Notes under the pieces: generated by a model | Databases searched by the model: none | The model's input: the letters and a program-made list of their open reading frames with translations, nothing else | What the model was told of the DNA's origin: nothing | NCBI GenBank assembly: GCA_947644595.1 | Contig: CANSAE010000003.1 | Location: forward strand, 62,001-126,000 | Direction: 5' to 3' | Source of the DNA: an uncultured Clostridia bacterium | GTDB taxonomy: Bacteria > Bacillota > Clostridia > Oscillospirales > Oscillospiraceae | DNA length: 64,000 nucleotides | Part shown: positions 1-8,297 of the stretch, in pieces | How positions within the stretch are numbered: the stretch's first letter is position 1 | How the letters are laid out: the number at the start of each line of letters is the position of its first letter | Translations under genes and position numbers: made by a program

Positions 1-553
1 CTTCTGTCGTAAAATTTTCAATGGTACAGGTGACCTTCACCGCGCCGTTTTCCGCCAGCTCCATGGCCGCGGGCCGGTCGTTTTCATCGAACCAGACCGT
101 GACGGTCACGGTGTCGTCACGGATGAGCTTCACCGCCAGGCCGCCGTTTTCCGTCCAGGTGCTGGACAGATAGCCGTCGGAGAGGGTCTCCATCCCCAGG
201 GCCGCCGCGTTGATGGGCAAAATGCCGCAGTTGGTCAGGTCCCCTGTGGAGAGCATCACGCCGTCGTAGACCACGTCGGATCCCGTGCCCGTCATGTGGG
301 CGGTCACGCCGGAAATGAGGTCCGGGGACAGTACCGTCATGGTCCAGTCTTCCCCCTGATGCAGGCAGTGCAGGGTGAATTCCTCCACCCGCTGGGGAAA
401 GTTTGCTGTGACCGCGGCGGTAAAGGACACCGTCTCCGCTTGGGCGATGGGGCCGCGGATGTCTTCAAAGTGCTCCTGCTGCGTCCGACCGCCGCAGCCG
501 GCCAGGAGGACGCAGGTCATCATCAGTGCGGAAATCAGAATCTTCCGCTTCAA
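1..553 (-). CDS. Putative secreted lipoprotein (3' end outside window)
   Basis: About 184 residues are visible; the C-terminus lies beyond base 1. I chose the TTG at 553-551 as start: an AGGAAGG ribosome binding site sits inside the last codons of nnrD, whose stop is only 6 bases upstream, so the two genes form one operon. Residues 1-20 form a signal peptide with a basic start (KRK), hydrophobic core and lipobox LLAGC (C20 would be lipidated), so the product should be anchored on the outer face of the membrane. The mature part has many short hydrophobic stretches (VSFTAAVTANF, WTMTVLSP, VVYDGVMLSTG) that suggest a beta-sheet protein, perhaps LolA/LppX-like. That fold guess is inference and I do not recognise the family. 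Confidence 0.7.
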   Translation of the reverse strand, partial: MKRKILISALMMTCVLLAGCGGRTQQEHFEDIRGPIAQAETVSFTAAVTANFPQRVEEFTLHCLHQGEDWTMTVLSPDLISGVTAHMTGTGSDVVYDGVMLSTGDLTNCGILPINAAALGMETLSDGYLSSTWTENGGLAVKLIRDDTVTVTVWFDENDRPAAMELAENGAVKVTCTIENFTTE

Positions 554-559
554 TGTGGT

Positions 560-1432
560 TTACCTTCCTGTCATGGATTTTGTCACTGCCGGGAGGGCAC
601 GGATCATGTCTGTGGGGGTCATGCCGTATTCTCCCAGTTCTTTTGCGCACAGGTCTCCCGCCGCGGCATGAACGCATGTCCCGGTGAGGACGGCCTCGTG
701 CAGCGGGAGCTGCCCCAGCATGGCGCCGAGGACCCCCGCCAGCACATCCCCGCTGCCGCCCTTGGACATGCCGGGATTTCCGGCGGCCAGAATGTGGGCA
801 TCCCCCTCCGGGAAGGCGATGACCGTGCGGTGGCCCTTCAGGACCAGGGTGCAGCCGTGGGCCGATACGAAGTGCCGGGCATCCGCTGCCCGGTCGTCGG
901 TCAGCACGCCGCCCATGCGGGTGAATTCCCCGGCATGGGGGGTGAGGATGAGGGGCGCTTTCGTCCGTTTCAGGATGTCCATGTCCCGGCTGAGGGGGAA
1001 CAGGGCGTCTGCGTCCGCCACCGTGGGGACGGTGACGGCCTCCAGCACGTCCCGGGCCAATTGCAGCCGCGCCCGGTCCCGGCCCATGCCCGGGCCGATG
1101 ACGCAAACATCGCACCAGGCCAGCTTTTCTGCTGTGTCCCGGAAGGTGTCTGCCGGGAAGGGCATGGCCACATCCTGTTTCACAGCCAGAATGGGCCAGA
1201 CCGCCTCCGGCACGCCCACGGACACCAGACCCGCGCCGGACCGCACTGCCGCGTGGGCACACATGCTCACCGCACCGGTATAGCCCACTGCGCCGCCGAG
1301 AATCAGCACCTTGCCGTAATCGCCCTTATGGCTGTCCCGGGGCCGGACGGGCAGGGACCGGTCCTCCGGCAGGAGCACCGAGGTGTCCGGGTGGGAGAGC
1401 CACGTTTCCGGGATGCCGTATGGGTCGTTCAT
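560..1432 (-). CDS. nnrD: ADP-dependent NAD(P)H-hydrate dehydratase
   Basis: A 290-residue carbohydrate-kinase-like protein of the YjeF C-terminal family. These enzymes repair hydrated NADH or NADPH (NADHX) by ADP-dependent dehydration in the cytoplasm. The diagnostic glycine-rich loop is AAGNPGMSKGGSGDVLAG at about residues 218-235, with the aspartate of GSGDVLAG as expected catalytic base; the N-terminal GKVLILGGAVGYTGA stretch also fits. Only the dehydratase domain is present; many bacteria carry a fusion with the NnrE epimerase, which is absent from this window. The start at 1432 has a good AGGAGG site. The gene leads a minus-strand operon with the lipoprotein that follows 6 bases after its stop. 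Confidence 0.9.
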   Translation of the reverse strand: MNDPYGIPETWLSHPDTSVLLPEDRSLPVRPRDSHKGDYGKVLILGGAVGYTGAVSMCAHAAVRSGAGLVSVGVPEAVWPILAVKQDVAMPFPADTFRDTAEKLAWCDVCVIGPGMGRDRARLQLARDVLEAVTVPTVADADALFPLSRDMDILKRTKAPLILTPHAGEFTRMGGVLTDDRAADARHFVSAHGCTLVLKGHRTVIAFPEGDAHILAAGNPGMSKGGSGDVLAGVLGAMLGQLPLHEAVLTGTCVHAAAGDLCAKELGEYGMTPTDMIRALPAVTKSMTGR

Positions 1433-1486
1433 GCCGTATCCTCCTGTCTTGTGTTATATGTATGATAGCGGCGGGGAAAAAATCAG

Positions 1487-1664
1487 TCAAGTTTCGCCGG
1501 GAATGACAAAATCCTCGGACTTGAAATTGCTGTAATACCGCCCATGGGTGGCGGTGAAGCGCAGCATACAGTAGTCCGGGTAGTCCTCCCCGTCGAGATA
1601 GGCGACAAAGTAATTGCCGGCTTTATTCTATCAGCTTGCCGATGGGTTTCTCCGCATCTTTCAT
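1487..1664 (-). pseudogene. Frameshifted remnant, possibly PNPOx-like
   Basis: An ATG at 1664 with a clear AAGGAG site opens MKDAEKPIGKLIE and then hits TAA. The next frame continues without gap as NKAGNYFVAYLDGEDYPDYC, then MLRFTATHGRYYSNFKSEDF and VIPGET to a stop at 1487. Removing one A before the TAA restores a single 58-residue frame. The pattern 'short helix, FVAYLDGEDYPDYCMLRF, THGRYYSNF' recalls the N-terminus of small pyridoxamine-5'-phosphate-oxidase-like proteins (usual length 130 or more), so this would be both frameshifted and truncated. The family call is tentative; the frameshift is directly visible. Confidence 0.4.
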
Positions 1665-1803
1665 ATGGGTCTCCTTTCACCGCTGTATTCTACCAGCCCG
1701 ATGCGCCGGAGTCTTTCGCATTCTTTGACCGCGTCCTGATATTTTCCGGAAAAAATTCTTACATTTTTCTGACGGGTCTGCACACATTATACTCACTTTT
1801 CCC

Positions 1804-1832
1804 TTGCAATTCAACGATAAGTGTGATATAAC
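1804..1832 (+). promoter_or_regulatory. Candidate sigma-A promoter for the T-box/pheST unit
   Basis: TTGCAA (1804-1809), a 17-base spacer and TATAAC (1827-1832). Transcription would begin near 1840, which places the whole T-box leader in the transcript. Confidence 0.6.
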
Positions 1833-1839
1833 CTCATAT

Positions 1840-2070
1840 ATAAATGTGAGGAACGGGAAAATAGCGGTCTTTGCTTTTTCAGAGAATGGCGGTCATCGGC
1901 TGAAAGCCGCCTGAAAGCGACCCGCTTGGTTCGCCCGGGAGCGGCCCGTGAGAACGGGACGGCTGCCCGCCGTTATCGGGGTAAAAGTGCGGCGCAGATG
2001 CGCCGAATATGGGTGGTACCGCGGAAGCATGGCTTTCGTCCCTTGTGGGACGGGGGCTTTTTCTTTTTTG
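1840..2070 (+). promoter_or_regulatory. T-box leader (tRNA-sensing riboswitch)
   Basis: The canonical T-box/antiterminator sequence GGGTGGTACCGCGG lies at 2011-2024. It is followed by the typical GCTTTCGTCCC arm, a loop, GGGACGGGGGC and a run of T (2032-2070), the competing terminator. Upstream, GGCGC-agat-GCGCC (about 1991-2005) fits stem III. ATAGCGG (1861-1867) can pair with CCGTTAT downstream as the base of stem I, and CTGAAAGCGACC (1911-1922) matches the AG-bulge region of known leaders, capped by CCGCT/AGCGG (1922-1926/1940-1944). Uncharged tRNA binding would favour antitermination. The downstream pheST genes make tRNA-Phe the expected ligand, but I could not place the specifier codon with confidence; a TTC at 1930-1932 falls in the distal loop, not in the expected position. 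Confidence 0.88.
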
Positions 2071-2094
2071 TCCGCGGCGTTCGGAGGTGTTGTG

Positions 2095-2991
2095 ATGAAA
2101 CTGAAGAATTTGGTGCCGGCCGTGCTGTGCCTGGCACTGCTGGTCGGCTGCCATCAAACGGAGGAGCTGCCGCCGACCCCGGAGCCCACCTCCGTGGTCA
2201 CGCCGACACCCACGCCCACGCCGGAGCCTACGCCGACCCCACTGCCGACCCCGACCCCACCGGGTCCGGTGCCGGAGGTGCCGAACACGAAGCTCCCCAT
2301 TTTGATGTATCACGACGTGGTGGAAGACGGGGAGGCTTACGGCAGCTGGACTGTGACGGAAAGCCGCTTCCGGGAGGACATGCAATGGCTGGCGGATAAC
2401 GGCTACACCGCTGTGTCCGCAGACGAACTGGCTGCCGGGAATCCTCTGCCAGAGCGGGCGGTGCTCATCACCTTTGACGACGGCTACCGCAGCAATTACG
2501 AGCTGGCGTTCCCTATTTTGGTCGAATACCGGATGAAGGCGGTGATTTCTCTCATCGGGCACTATCTGGATGACGGGAACGAATGGTTCCTCACCTGGGA
2601 CATGTGCCGGGAGATGCAGGAGAGCGGTTTTATCGAATTCGGCTCCCACACCTATGCCCAGCACCCGGCGGAAACCTGCATCCGGCGCAAGGACGGCGAG
2701 ACTCAACTTCAGTACGGCGCCCGGGTGTTCGCCGATGTGCAAAAGAGCATCGATCGGATGGAAACGGAACTGGGGGTCCCGGTGATTTTCCTGGCCTATC
2801 CCAACGGCCGGTACGATGAGTGGTCAGACGATTTTATGGCGGAGCATTTCCGGGTCACTGTGTCCACGGATTTCGGCACGGCAGATATCACCGGCGGGCT
2901 GTATAAGCTGCCCCGGTTCAATATCAACATGGACAGCCCGCCGGCCAAATTCCTGCCCGCCCTGACCGGTGCGGAGAACGCGGTGGGCTGA
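2095..2991 (+). CDS. Lipoprotein polysaccharide deacetylase (NodB domain)
   Basis: 298 residues. The ATG at 2095 follows GGAGG at 2083-2087; the longer upstream frame would run through the T-box and is rejected. Residues 1-19 are a signal peptide with lipobox LLVGC. Residues 20-65 are a Pro/Thr-rich spacer (PTPTPTPEPTPTP) that would hold the enzyme off the membrane. The NodB domain follows: ITFDDGY (metal-binding Asp pair), then FGSHTYAQHP, which fits the HxxxxH metal site, then AYPNGRYD. Such carbohydrate esterase family 4 enzymes remove acetyl groups from peptidoglycan or other N-acetylated glycans outside the cell. It is the first gene after a T-box and lies 36 bases before pheS, so it should be co-transcribed with pheST, an unusual partnership. 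Confidence 0.9.
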   Translation: MKLKNLVPAVLCLALLVGCHQTEELPPTPEPTSVVTPTPTPTPEPTPTPLPTPTPPGPVPEVPNTKLPILMYHDVVEDGEAYGSWTVTESRFREDMQWLADNGYTAVSADELAAGNPLPERAVLITFDDGYRSNYELAFPILVEYRMKAVISLIGHYLDDGNEWFLTWDMCREMQESGFIEFGSHTYAQHPAETCIRRKDGETQLQYGARVFADVQKSIDRMETELGVPVIFLAYPNGRYDEWSDDFMAEHFRVTVSTDFGTADITGGLYKLPRFNINMDSPPAKFLPALTGAENAVG

Positions 2992-3027
2992 ATGTAAATT
3001 TGATTCCAGACAAAAGGAGTTTATCGT

Positions 3028-4053
3028 ATGAAAGAACAGTTGGCAAATATTCGACAGCAGGCTGTCGCCGCCTTTGAGAGCGCGGAGGACCCGGCCGCCC
3101 TGGAAGAACTCCGGGTGAAGTATCTGGGCAAAAAGGGTGAGCTCACTGCCGTTTTGAAGCAGATGGGCAAGCTCCCCGCGGAAGAGCGGCCCGTGATGGG
3201 GCAGCTGGCCAATGATGTGCGGGCGGCGCTGGAGCAGGCCATTGAGACTGCCTCCGAAAAGCTGCAGGAGGCCGCGCTGGCCCATCGGCTGAATGCTGAG
3301 GCTCTGGATGTGACCATCCCCGGCAAGACCCCGGCGGTGGGGCACCGGCACCCCATGTACATCGCCCTGGATGAGATCAAGGACATTTTTGTAGGTATGG
3401 GCTTTACCGTGCTGGACGGTCCCGAGGTGGAGCTGGCGGAACTGAACTTTGACCGCCTGAACGCCGAGGAGGGCCACCCCTCCCGGGACTGGTCGGACAC
3501 CTTTTATTTTGATGAGGACAGCCGGGTGATGCTCCGCAGCCAGACCTCCCCCATGCAGGTGCGGGCCATGGATACCATGGACCTGCCCATCCGCATCATC
3601 GCCCCGGGGCGGGTGTACCGCAAGGACGAGGTGGACGCCACCCATTCCCCCATGTTCCATCAGGTGGAAGGCATGGTCATCGACAAAGGCGTGACCATGG
3701 GCGATTTGAAGGGTACGCTGAATCTGCTGATGGAGCAATTGTTCGGCGAAGGGACCGTGACCCGGTTCCGGCCCCATCATTTTCCGTTTACCGAGCCGTC
3801 CTGCGAGATGGATGTGCAGTGCCACAAGTGCGGCGGCGCGGGCTGTCCCACCTGCAAGGGCGAGGGCTGGATCGAGGTGCTGGGCGCCGGGATGGTGCAT
3901 CCCAACGTGCTGCGGATGGCCGGCATCGACCCAGAGGTATATTCCGGCTGGGCCTTCGGCATGGGCTTGGAGCGTCTGGCCATGCGCCGGTTCAAAATTG
4001 CCGACCTGCGGCTGATTTTTGAAAATGATATACGGTTCTTGGAACAGTTTTAA
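3028..4053 (+). CDS. pheS: Phenylalanyl-tRNA synthetase alpha subunit
   Basis: 341 residues, normal length. Charges tRNA-Phe as an alpha2-beta2 enzyme with PheT. The N-terminal 85 residues form the charged coiled-coil tRNA-binding arm; class II motif 2 is seen around MLRSQTSPMQVRAM...APGRVYRKDEVDATH, and motif 3 near the C-terminus (GMGLERLAMRRF). The CHKCGGAGCPTCKGEGW segment at about 264-280 has a spacing of cysteines that many bacterial PheS proteins conserve. ATG 3028 has an AAAGGAG site. Expression should be set by the T-box leader upstream. Confidence 0.97.
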   Translation: MKEQLANIRQQAVAAFESAEDPAALEELRVKYLGKKGELTAVLKQMGKLPAEERPVMGQLANDVRAALEQAIETASEKLQEAALAHRLNAEALDVTIPGKTPAVGHRHPMYIALDEIKDIFVGMGFTVLDGPEVELAELNFDRLNAEEGHPSRDWSDTFYFDEDSRVMLRSQTSPMQVRAMDTMDLPIRIIAPGRVYRKDEVDATHSPMFHQVEGMVIDKGVTMGDLKGTLNLLMEQLFGEGTVTRFRPHHFPFTEPSCEMDVQCHKCGGAGCPTCKGEGWIEVLGAGMVHPNVLRMAGIDPEVYSGWAFGMGLERLAMRRFKIADLRLIFENDIRFLEQF

Positions 4054-4160
4054 ATCGCGAGCGTTTCCGCGGAAACGCTGATTCCCGGCCGAAGGCCGGG
4101 CGCGATAGACAGGGGAACCGGGGATCCCCTGTCTACCCCTCCCGCTCTCCGAGGGGGTTA
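4054..4160 (+). repeat. Structured intergenic repeat, family 2, copy 1
   Basis: Begins on the last base of the pheS stop. ATCGCG (4054-4059) pairs with CGCGAT (4101-4106) and encloses two hairpins: AGCGTTTC-cgc-GGAAACGCT (4060-4079) and CCCGGCC-gaa-GGCCGGG (4084-4100). A third hairpin AGACAGGGGA/TCCCCTGTCT spans 4107-4134, followed by CCCCTC-N9-GAGGGG (4136-4156). The same order of elements recurs at 57025-57132 before lysC. It sits between pheS and pheT, in a position to change the ratio of the two subunits or stabilise RNA. Confidence 0.65.
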
Positions 4161-4182
4161 TGAAGAAAAAGGAGTTTTTAAT

Positions 4183-6579
4183 ATGAATCTATCCAGAAAA
4201 TGGCTCAGCGAGTTCGTCGCCGTTGATGCCAATGACAAAGACTTTGCCGAGGCGATGACCTTGTCCGGCTCCAAGGTGGAGGTAACTTCCGACCTGGGCG
4301 CGGAGATACAAAACGTGGTGGTGGGCAAGGTGCTCGCCATGAAGCGCCATGAAAATTCCGACCATATGTGGGTATGTCAGGTGGACGCGGGGCAAAGTGC
4401 GCCCATTCAAATCGTCACCGGGGCGCAGAATGTAAAAGAAGGCGACCTCGTCCCTGTGGCCCTGGACGGCTCGGTGCTGCCTGGCGGTAAAGAAATTCAT
4501 GCCGGCAAGCTCCGGGGGGAGGATTCCAACGGGATGCTGTGTTCCTTCGCGGAACTGGGATTGGAGCAGCGGGACTTCCCCTCTGCCTATGAAAACGGCA
4601 TCTGGATCTTGTCTGACGACCCGGAACTGATCGGGCTCACCGTCGGCGAGGACATCCGCAGAGCTGTAGGACTGGACGACCATGTGGTGGAATTTGAGAT
4701 CACCCCCAACCGTCCGGACTGCCTGAGCGTCATCGGCCTGGCCCGGGAAGCGGCAGCCACCTTCGGTGCGGAGCTGCGGCTGCATACTCCCGAGGTGAAA
4801 GGCACCGGCAAGGGTGCTCTGACAGAGCTTTTACAGGTCTCTACTCCGGACCCGGAGCTGTGCCCTCGGTACACCGCCCGCATGGTGCGGAACGTGAAAA
4901 TTGCCCCCTCTCCCAAGTGGATGCGGGAGCGCCTGCGGGCCATGGGTGTGCGTCCCATCAACAATATCGTGGATATCACCAACTATGTGATGCTGGAATA
5001 CGGCCAGCCCATGCACGCCTTTGATTACCGCTATGTGAAGGGCGGGCACATCATTGTCCGCCGGGCAAAGGACGGCGAGGAACTCACCACTCTGGACGGC
5101 AATGTGCGTAAGCTGAACGCCAATATGCTGGTCATTGCCGACGCGCACCGGGCCGTGGGTCTGGCGGGCATCATGGGCGGAGAGAACAGCGAAATCGTCG
5201 ACGACACCGTGGACGTGGTGTTTGAGTCCGCCAACTTTGACGGCACCACCATCCGCAAGACAGCCCTGGCTCTGGGGATGCGCACGGAGGCCTCCGCCAA
5301 GTTTGAAAAGGGGTTGGACGTGATGAACACCCTGCCCGCCGTGGACCGGGCCTGCGAACTGGTGGAGATGCTGGGCGCCGGCGAAGTGCTCCCCGGCGTC
5401 ACCGATATTCAAAACCATATTCCCGCCCCCACGGTTTTGAAGCTGGAACCCGCAAAAATCAATGCTCTGCTGGGCACGGACGTGTCTAAGGACGAGATGG
5501 TGCGCATCCTCACCAAGCTGGATTTCGCTGTGGACGGCGATGCCGTCACGGTTCCCTCCTGGCGGGGAGATGTGAAGGAAATGGCGGATCTGGCGGAGGA
5601 AGTTGCCCGCTTCCACGGGTACAACAACATCCCCGTCACCCTTATGCGGGGCCAGACCACGCTGGGGGGCTATTCTCCGGAGGAAAAGCTGGAACAGCGT
5701 CTGGGCGGGATGTGCCGTACCATGGGCTGTGATGAGATCATCACTTATTCCTTCATCAGCCCGACCTATTACGATAAGATCCGCTGGGAGAAGAACGATC
5801 CCCGGCGCAATTCCTTTAAAATTCTGAACCCCCTGGGGGAGGACACGTCCATCATGCGCACCACCACACTGCCCTCTATGCTGGAGATTTTGACCCGGAA
5901 CTATAATTTCCGGAACAAATCCGCGCGCTTATACGAGATCGGCCGCATCTACCTCCCCGGCGGGGAAGACGGTCTGGCCGTGGAGAGCAAGGTGCTGTCC
6001 ATGGGTGCTTACGGGGAAGATATGGACTTCTTCACCATGAAAGGTTGCATCGAAGTCATTTTGAAGGACCTGCGGGCGGAGAACGTGCGCTTCGAGGCGG
6101 AAAGCGGCAATCCCTCTTATCATCCCGGCCGCTGCGCCAGCGTCTGGGCGGGCAGCGACTGTCTGGGCGTATTCGGGCAGATGCATCCGCTGGTGGCCCG
6201 GAACTACGGCGTGGACACGGAGCTGTACTGCGCGGAACTGTTCTTTGATGGGCTGATGCGAGCCAAGGGCGCGGACCCGGAATATCAGCCGCTGCCGAAG
6301 TTCCCCAGCGTCACCCGGGATATCGCTGTTGTGTGCGATGAGGCCGTCACCGTGGGTGGGTTGGAAGCCGCCATCCGCAAGGGAGCTAAAGGCCTGCTGA
6401 AGGAGGTCAGTCTGTTCGATATTTACCGGGGCAAGGGCGTGCCCGAGGGGAAAAAGTCCGTGGCCTTTAATCTGGTGCTCCGGGCAGATGAGCGCTCCCT
6501 CACCGGAGAGGAAGCGGACGAGGATGTACAGAGCATTCTGGAAACGCTGAAAGCTGACTGCGGCGCGGTACTGCGGTAA
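4183..6579 (+). CDS. pheT: Phenylalanyl-tRNA synthetase beta subunit
   Basis: 798 residues, normal length. Domain order fits the family: N-terminal helix, EMAP/OB-fold tRNA-binding domain (about 39-150, with VVVGKVLAMKRHENSDHMWVC), B3/B4 editing region (about 200-400, containing RPINNIVDITNYVMLEYGQP), B5 domain (about 405-475), catalytic-like core, and C-terminal FDX-ACB domain (about 705-798, FPSVTRDIAVVCDE) that grips the anticodon side of the tRNA. An AAAAGGAG site precedes ATG 4183. Follows pheS after repeat family 2 and ends at a terminator. Confidence 0.97.
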   Translation: MNLSRKWLSEFVAVDANDKDFAEAMTLSGSKVEVTSDLGAEIQNVVVGKVLAMKRHENSDHMWVCQVDAGQSAPIQIVTGAQNVKEGDLVPVALDGSVLPGGKEIHAGKLRGEDSNGMLCSFAELGLEQRDFPSAYENGIWILSDDPELIGLTVGEDIRRAVGLDDHVVEFEITPNRPDCLSVIGLAREAAATFGAELRLHTPEVKGTGKGALTELLQVSTPDPELCPRYTARMVRNVKIAPSPKWMRERLRAMGVRPINNIVDITNYVMLEYGQPMHAFDYRYVKGGHIIVRRAKDGEELTTLDGNVRKLNANMLVIADAHRAVGLAGIMGGENSEIVDDTVDVVFESANFDGTTIRKTALALGMRTEASAKFEKGLDVMNTLPAVDRACELVEMLGAGEVLPGVTDIQNHIPAPTVLKLEPAKINALLGTDVSKDEMVRILTKLDFAVDGDAVTVPSWRGDVKEMADLAEEVARFHGYNNIPVTLMRGQTTLGGYSPEEKLEQRLGGMCRTMGCDEIITYSFISPTYYDKIRWEKNDPRRNSFKILNPLGEDTSIMRTTTLPSMLEILTRNYNFRNKSARLYEIGRIYLPGGEDGLAVESKVLSMGAYGEDMDFFTMKGCIEVILKDLRAENVRFEAESGNPSYHPGRCASVWAGSDCLGVFGQMHPLVARNYGVDTELYCAELFFDGLMRAKGADPEYQPLPKFPSVTRDIAVVCDEAVTVGGLEAAIRKGAKGLLKEVSLFDIYRGKGVPEGKKSVAFNLVLRADERSLTGEEADEDVQSILETLKADCGAVLR

Positions 6580-6586
6580 ATGATCA

Positions 6587-6620
6587 AAAAAGGAACAGTC
6601 AAGTACTGTTCCTTTTGCGT
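6587..6620 (+). terminator. Intrinsic terminator after pheT
   Basis: AAAGGAACAG and CTGTTCCTTT form the stem with a 7-base loop and a short T-run, directly after the pheT stop. Confidence 0.8.
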
Positions 6621-6707
6621 TTCTCCCGTCCTGAGAACAAATTCTCGCATCATGGGGTGGTATTTCGGGTAAATTCTCGGTATGATAAAAGCGAAGGAGG
6701 CGGTTAT

Positions 6708-7859
6708 ATGACAGAACTGGAATTCGCCGACCGGCTGCGAAAATATCGAAAAGCAAAGCAGATGACCCAACAGGAATTGGCGGAGCGGCTGGGAGTATCG
6801 GACAAGTCCGTATCCCGGTGGGAAAACGGGAGTTATCCGGACGTGGCTATGCTGGGGCCGCTGGCGAGGGAACTGGGCGTCACGGTGGACGACCTGCTGG
6901 GCACTGTGCCGCCCCTGCAGAAGCTGGAACGCTCCGATTTGCAAAACTGGCTGTCTTACGCTTTTGCCATCGGCGGCGGCATCCTGTTTTTCCTGTTGGA
7001 GCTGTTTTTGCCCATCCTGCTGTGCTACGCGGCCTATCTGGGCCTGATGGCCTACGGTGTGTATTTGCAGAAAAACTACACTTTCCACAGCAAGTGGTTC
7101 CATATCGGCAATCTGGTGATGAATTTCTTTATCAACTTGGAAATCGCCGGCAGCATCGTGGGCTTCCTGATGATTTTAGACGGCTGGCCCGCATCCATCA
7201 GCATGGACGCGGCAGAGAAAATAATGTTCGATTTAATGAACGGCGGTGAACTCCGTCTCCCCGGCTGCGACATGGCAATCTTCTTGATTTCCGTGGCCCG
7301 TCTGCTCCTCGCCCTGGCGCTCACAGCCCTTGCCGCCTACTGCATCCGCCGCTGGTGGCAAGGGGAGGCGATACCGTTAAAAATCAGTTTTACGCCGAAA
7401 AATCTGAGCATCGCAAAACTGGTGCCGATGATTTTTCCGCCCATTCTGGCCGGATATTGGCTGTGCTTTTCTGTGGATACCGCCGTATTTCCCATTTGGG
7501 TCTATCAGAAACAGGATCTGGTGTTTCTGGCGCTGTGGCTACTGTCGGCGGCCGTCACCGTGGCGGTGCTGCTGCTCAGCCGCCGGCGCTGGACGCTTCT
7601 TCCCGCGGGCGTGATGCTGCTGTACACGCTGTCATTCCCCCGCTTATGCGCATCGGTGCGGTCCATCGGGCTCAAAACCGGCAATCTTTACACAGAAGCA
7701 AATCTCAACCCTGAACACTATCCTCCTTTTTTGCAGGCGGACGAAACGGTTCTGGTGCTGGCAGCGGTGATCTGTGTGGGGTACATCCTGTTTTGCTGCA
7801 TAAAACTTTGGAATTCCCCACCAAAAGCGGAAAAACCGGGCGATGATACTCCAATGTGA
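6708..7859 (+). CDS. XRE-family regulator with C-terminal membrane domain
   Basis: 383 residues. The start at 6708 is supported by AAGGAGG at 6694-6700. Residues 1-65 are a Cro/CI helix-turn-helix (FADRLRKYRKAKQMTQQELAERLGVSDKSVSRWENG). After a short linker the protein has about eight hydrophobic segments (for example YAFAIGGGILFFLLELFLPI, LLLALALTALAAYCI, LVFLALWLLSAAVTVAVLLL), so the DNA-binding part is tethered to the membrane. No sensor or transporter domain is recognisable. A second protein of this HTH-plus-membrane design is at 18620-19387. Confidence 0.85.
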   Translation: MTELEFADRLRKYRKAKQMTQQELAERLGVSDKSVSRWENGSYPDVAMLGPLARELGVTVDDLLGTVPPLQKLERSDLQNWLSYAFAIGGGILFFLLELFLPILLCYAAYLGLMAYGVYLQKNYTFHSKWFHIGNLVMNFFINLEIAGSIVGFLMILDGWPASISMDAAEKIMFDLMNGGELRLPGCDMAIFLISVARLLLALALTALAAYCIRRWWQGEAIPLKISFTPKNLSIAKLVPMIFPPILAGYWLCFSVDTAVFPIWVYQKQDLVFLALWLLSAAVTVAVLLLSRRRWTLLPAGVMLLYTLSFPRLCASVRSIGLKTGNLYTEANLNPEHYPPFLQADETVLVLAAVICVGYILFCCIKLWNSPPKAEKPGDDTPM

Positions 7860-7892
7860 CACATTTGTAATGGAACGGTAATATTGCGCCTC

Positions 7893-7921
7893 TTTACACG
7901 GACAAGTTTTTGAGATAATAT
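7893..7921 (+). promoter_or_regulatory. Candidate promoter for ireB
   Basis: TTTACA (7893-7898), 17 bases, TAATAT (7916-7921), just upstream of the AAGGAGG site of the next gene. Confidence 0.55.
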
Positions 7922-7959
7922 AATATGTGTAAACAAACTTTTGTAAGGAGGCGATACCG

Positions 7960-8202
7960 GTGGAAGATGTAACCAGAAAATTCACCGCATTGGACAGTAA
8001 GACAGAAATCAAAGAGATTCTTTCTTCGGTATATGATTCCCTGTTGGTCAAGGGTTATAACCCCATCAACCAGCTTGTGGGATATATCATCTCCGAGGAC
8101 CCGACCTATATCACCAATTATAATAACGCCCGGGCGCTGATTTGCCGGGTGGACCGGGACGAGCTTTTGCAGGAGCTGCTGGTAAGTTATCTCGAAAAGT
8201 AA
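7960..8202 (+). CDS. IreB-family regulatory protein (UPF0297)
   Basis: 80 residues starting at GTG 7960 behind AAGGAGG. The core GYNPINQLVGYIISEDPTYIT and the tail RDELLQELLVSYLEK are signature stretches of the UPF0297/YrzL family, which includes enterococcal IreB, a small substrate of the Ser/Thr kinase IreK that affects cephalosporin tolerance. TEIKEILSSVYDSLL provides threonine and serine residues near the N-terminus that could be phosphorylated (inference). In most Firmicutes this gene heads an operon with ruvX; here it stands alone, between its own promoter and a terminator. Confidence 0.9.
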   Translation: MEDVTRKFTALDSKTEIKEILSSVYDSLLVKGYNPINQLVGYIISEDPTYITNYNNARALICRVDRDELLQELLVSYLEK

Positions 8203-8204
8203 GG

Positions 8205-8236
8205 ACAGGCGTCGGGAAGGCGCCTGTTTTTATTTT
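8205..8236 (+). terminator. Intrinsic terminator after ireB
   Basis: CAGGCG and CGCCTG flank a 9-base loop, followed by TTTTTATTTT. Confidence 0.8.
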
Positions 8237-8256
8237 ACAAAAATCGTATAATTTTC

Positions 8257-8284
8257 TTGACAAACGCAAATTATACGGTATAAT
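8257..8284 (+). promoter_or_regulatory. Promoter of the tRNA-Gln gene
   Basis: Consensus TTGACA (8257-8262), 16-base spacer, consensus TATAAT (8279-8284), 13 bases upstream of the tRNA 5' end. Confidence 0.8.
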
Positions 8285-8297
8285 ATTCCTTGCTTAT

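Noticed and set aside
296..1465. Plus-strand 389-codon frame over nnrD
   Set aside because: Shadow of nnrD; no coherent protein features.
1948..2094. Upstream extension of the deacetylase frame
   Set aside because: Runs through the T-box terminator; signal peptide and ribosome binding site both place the start at 2095.
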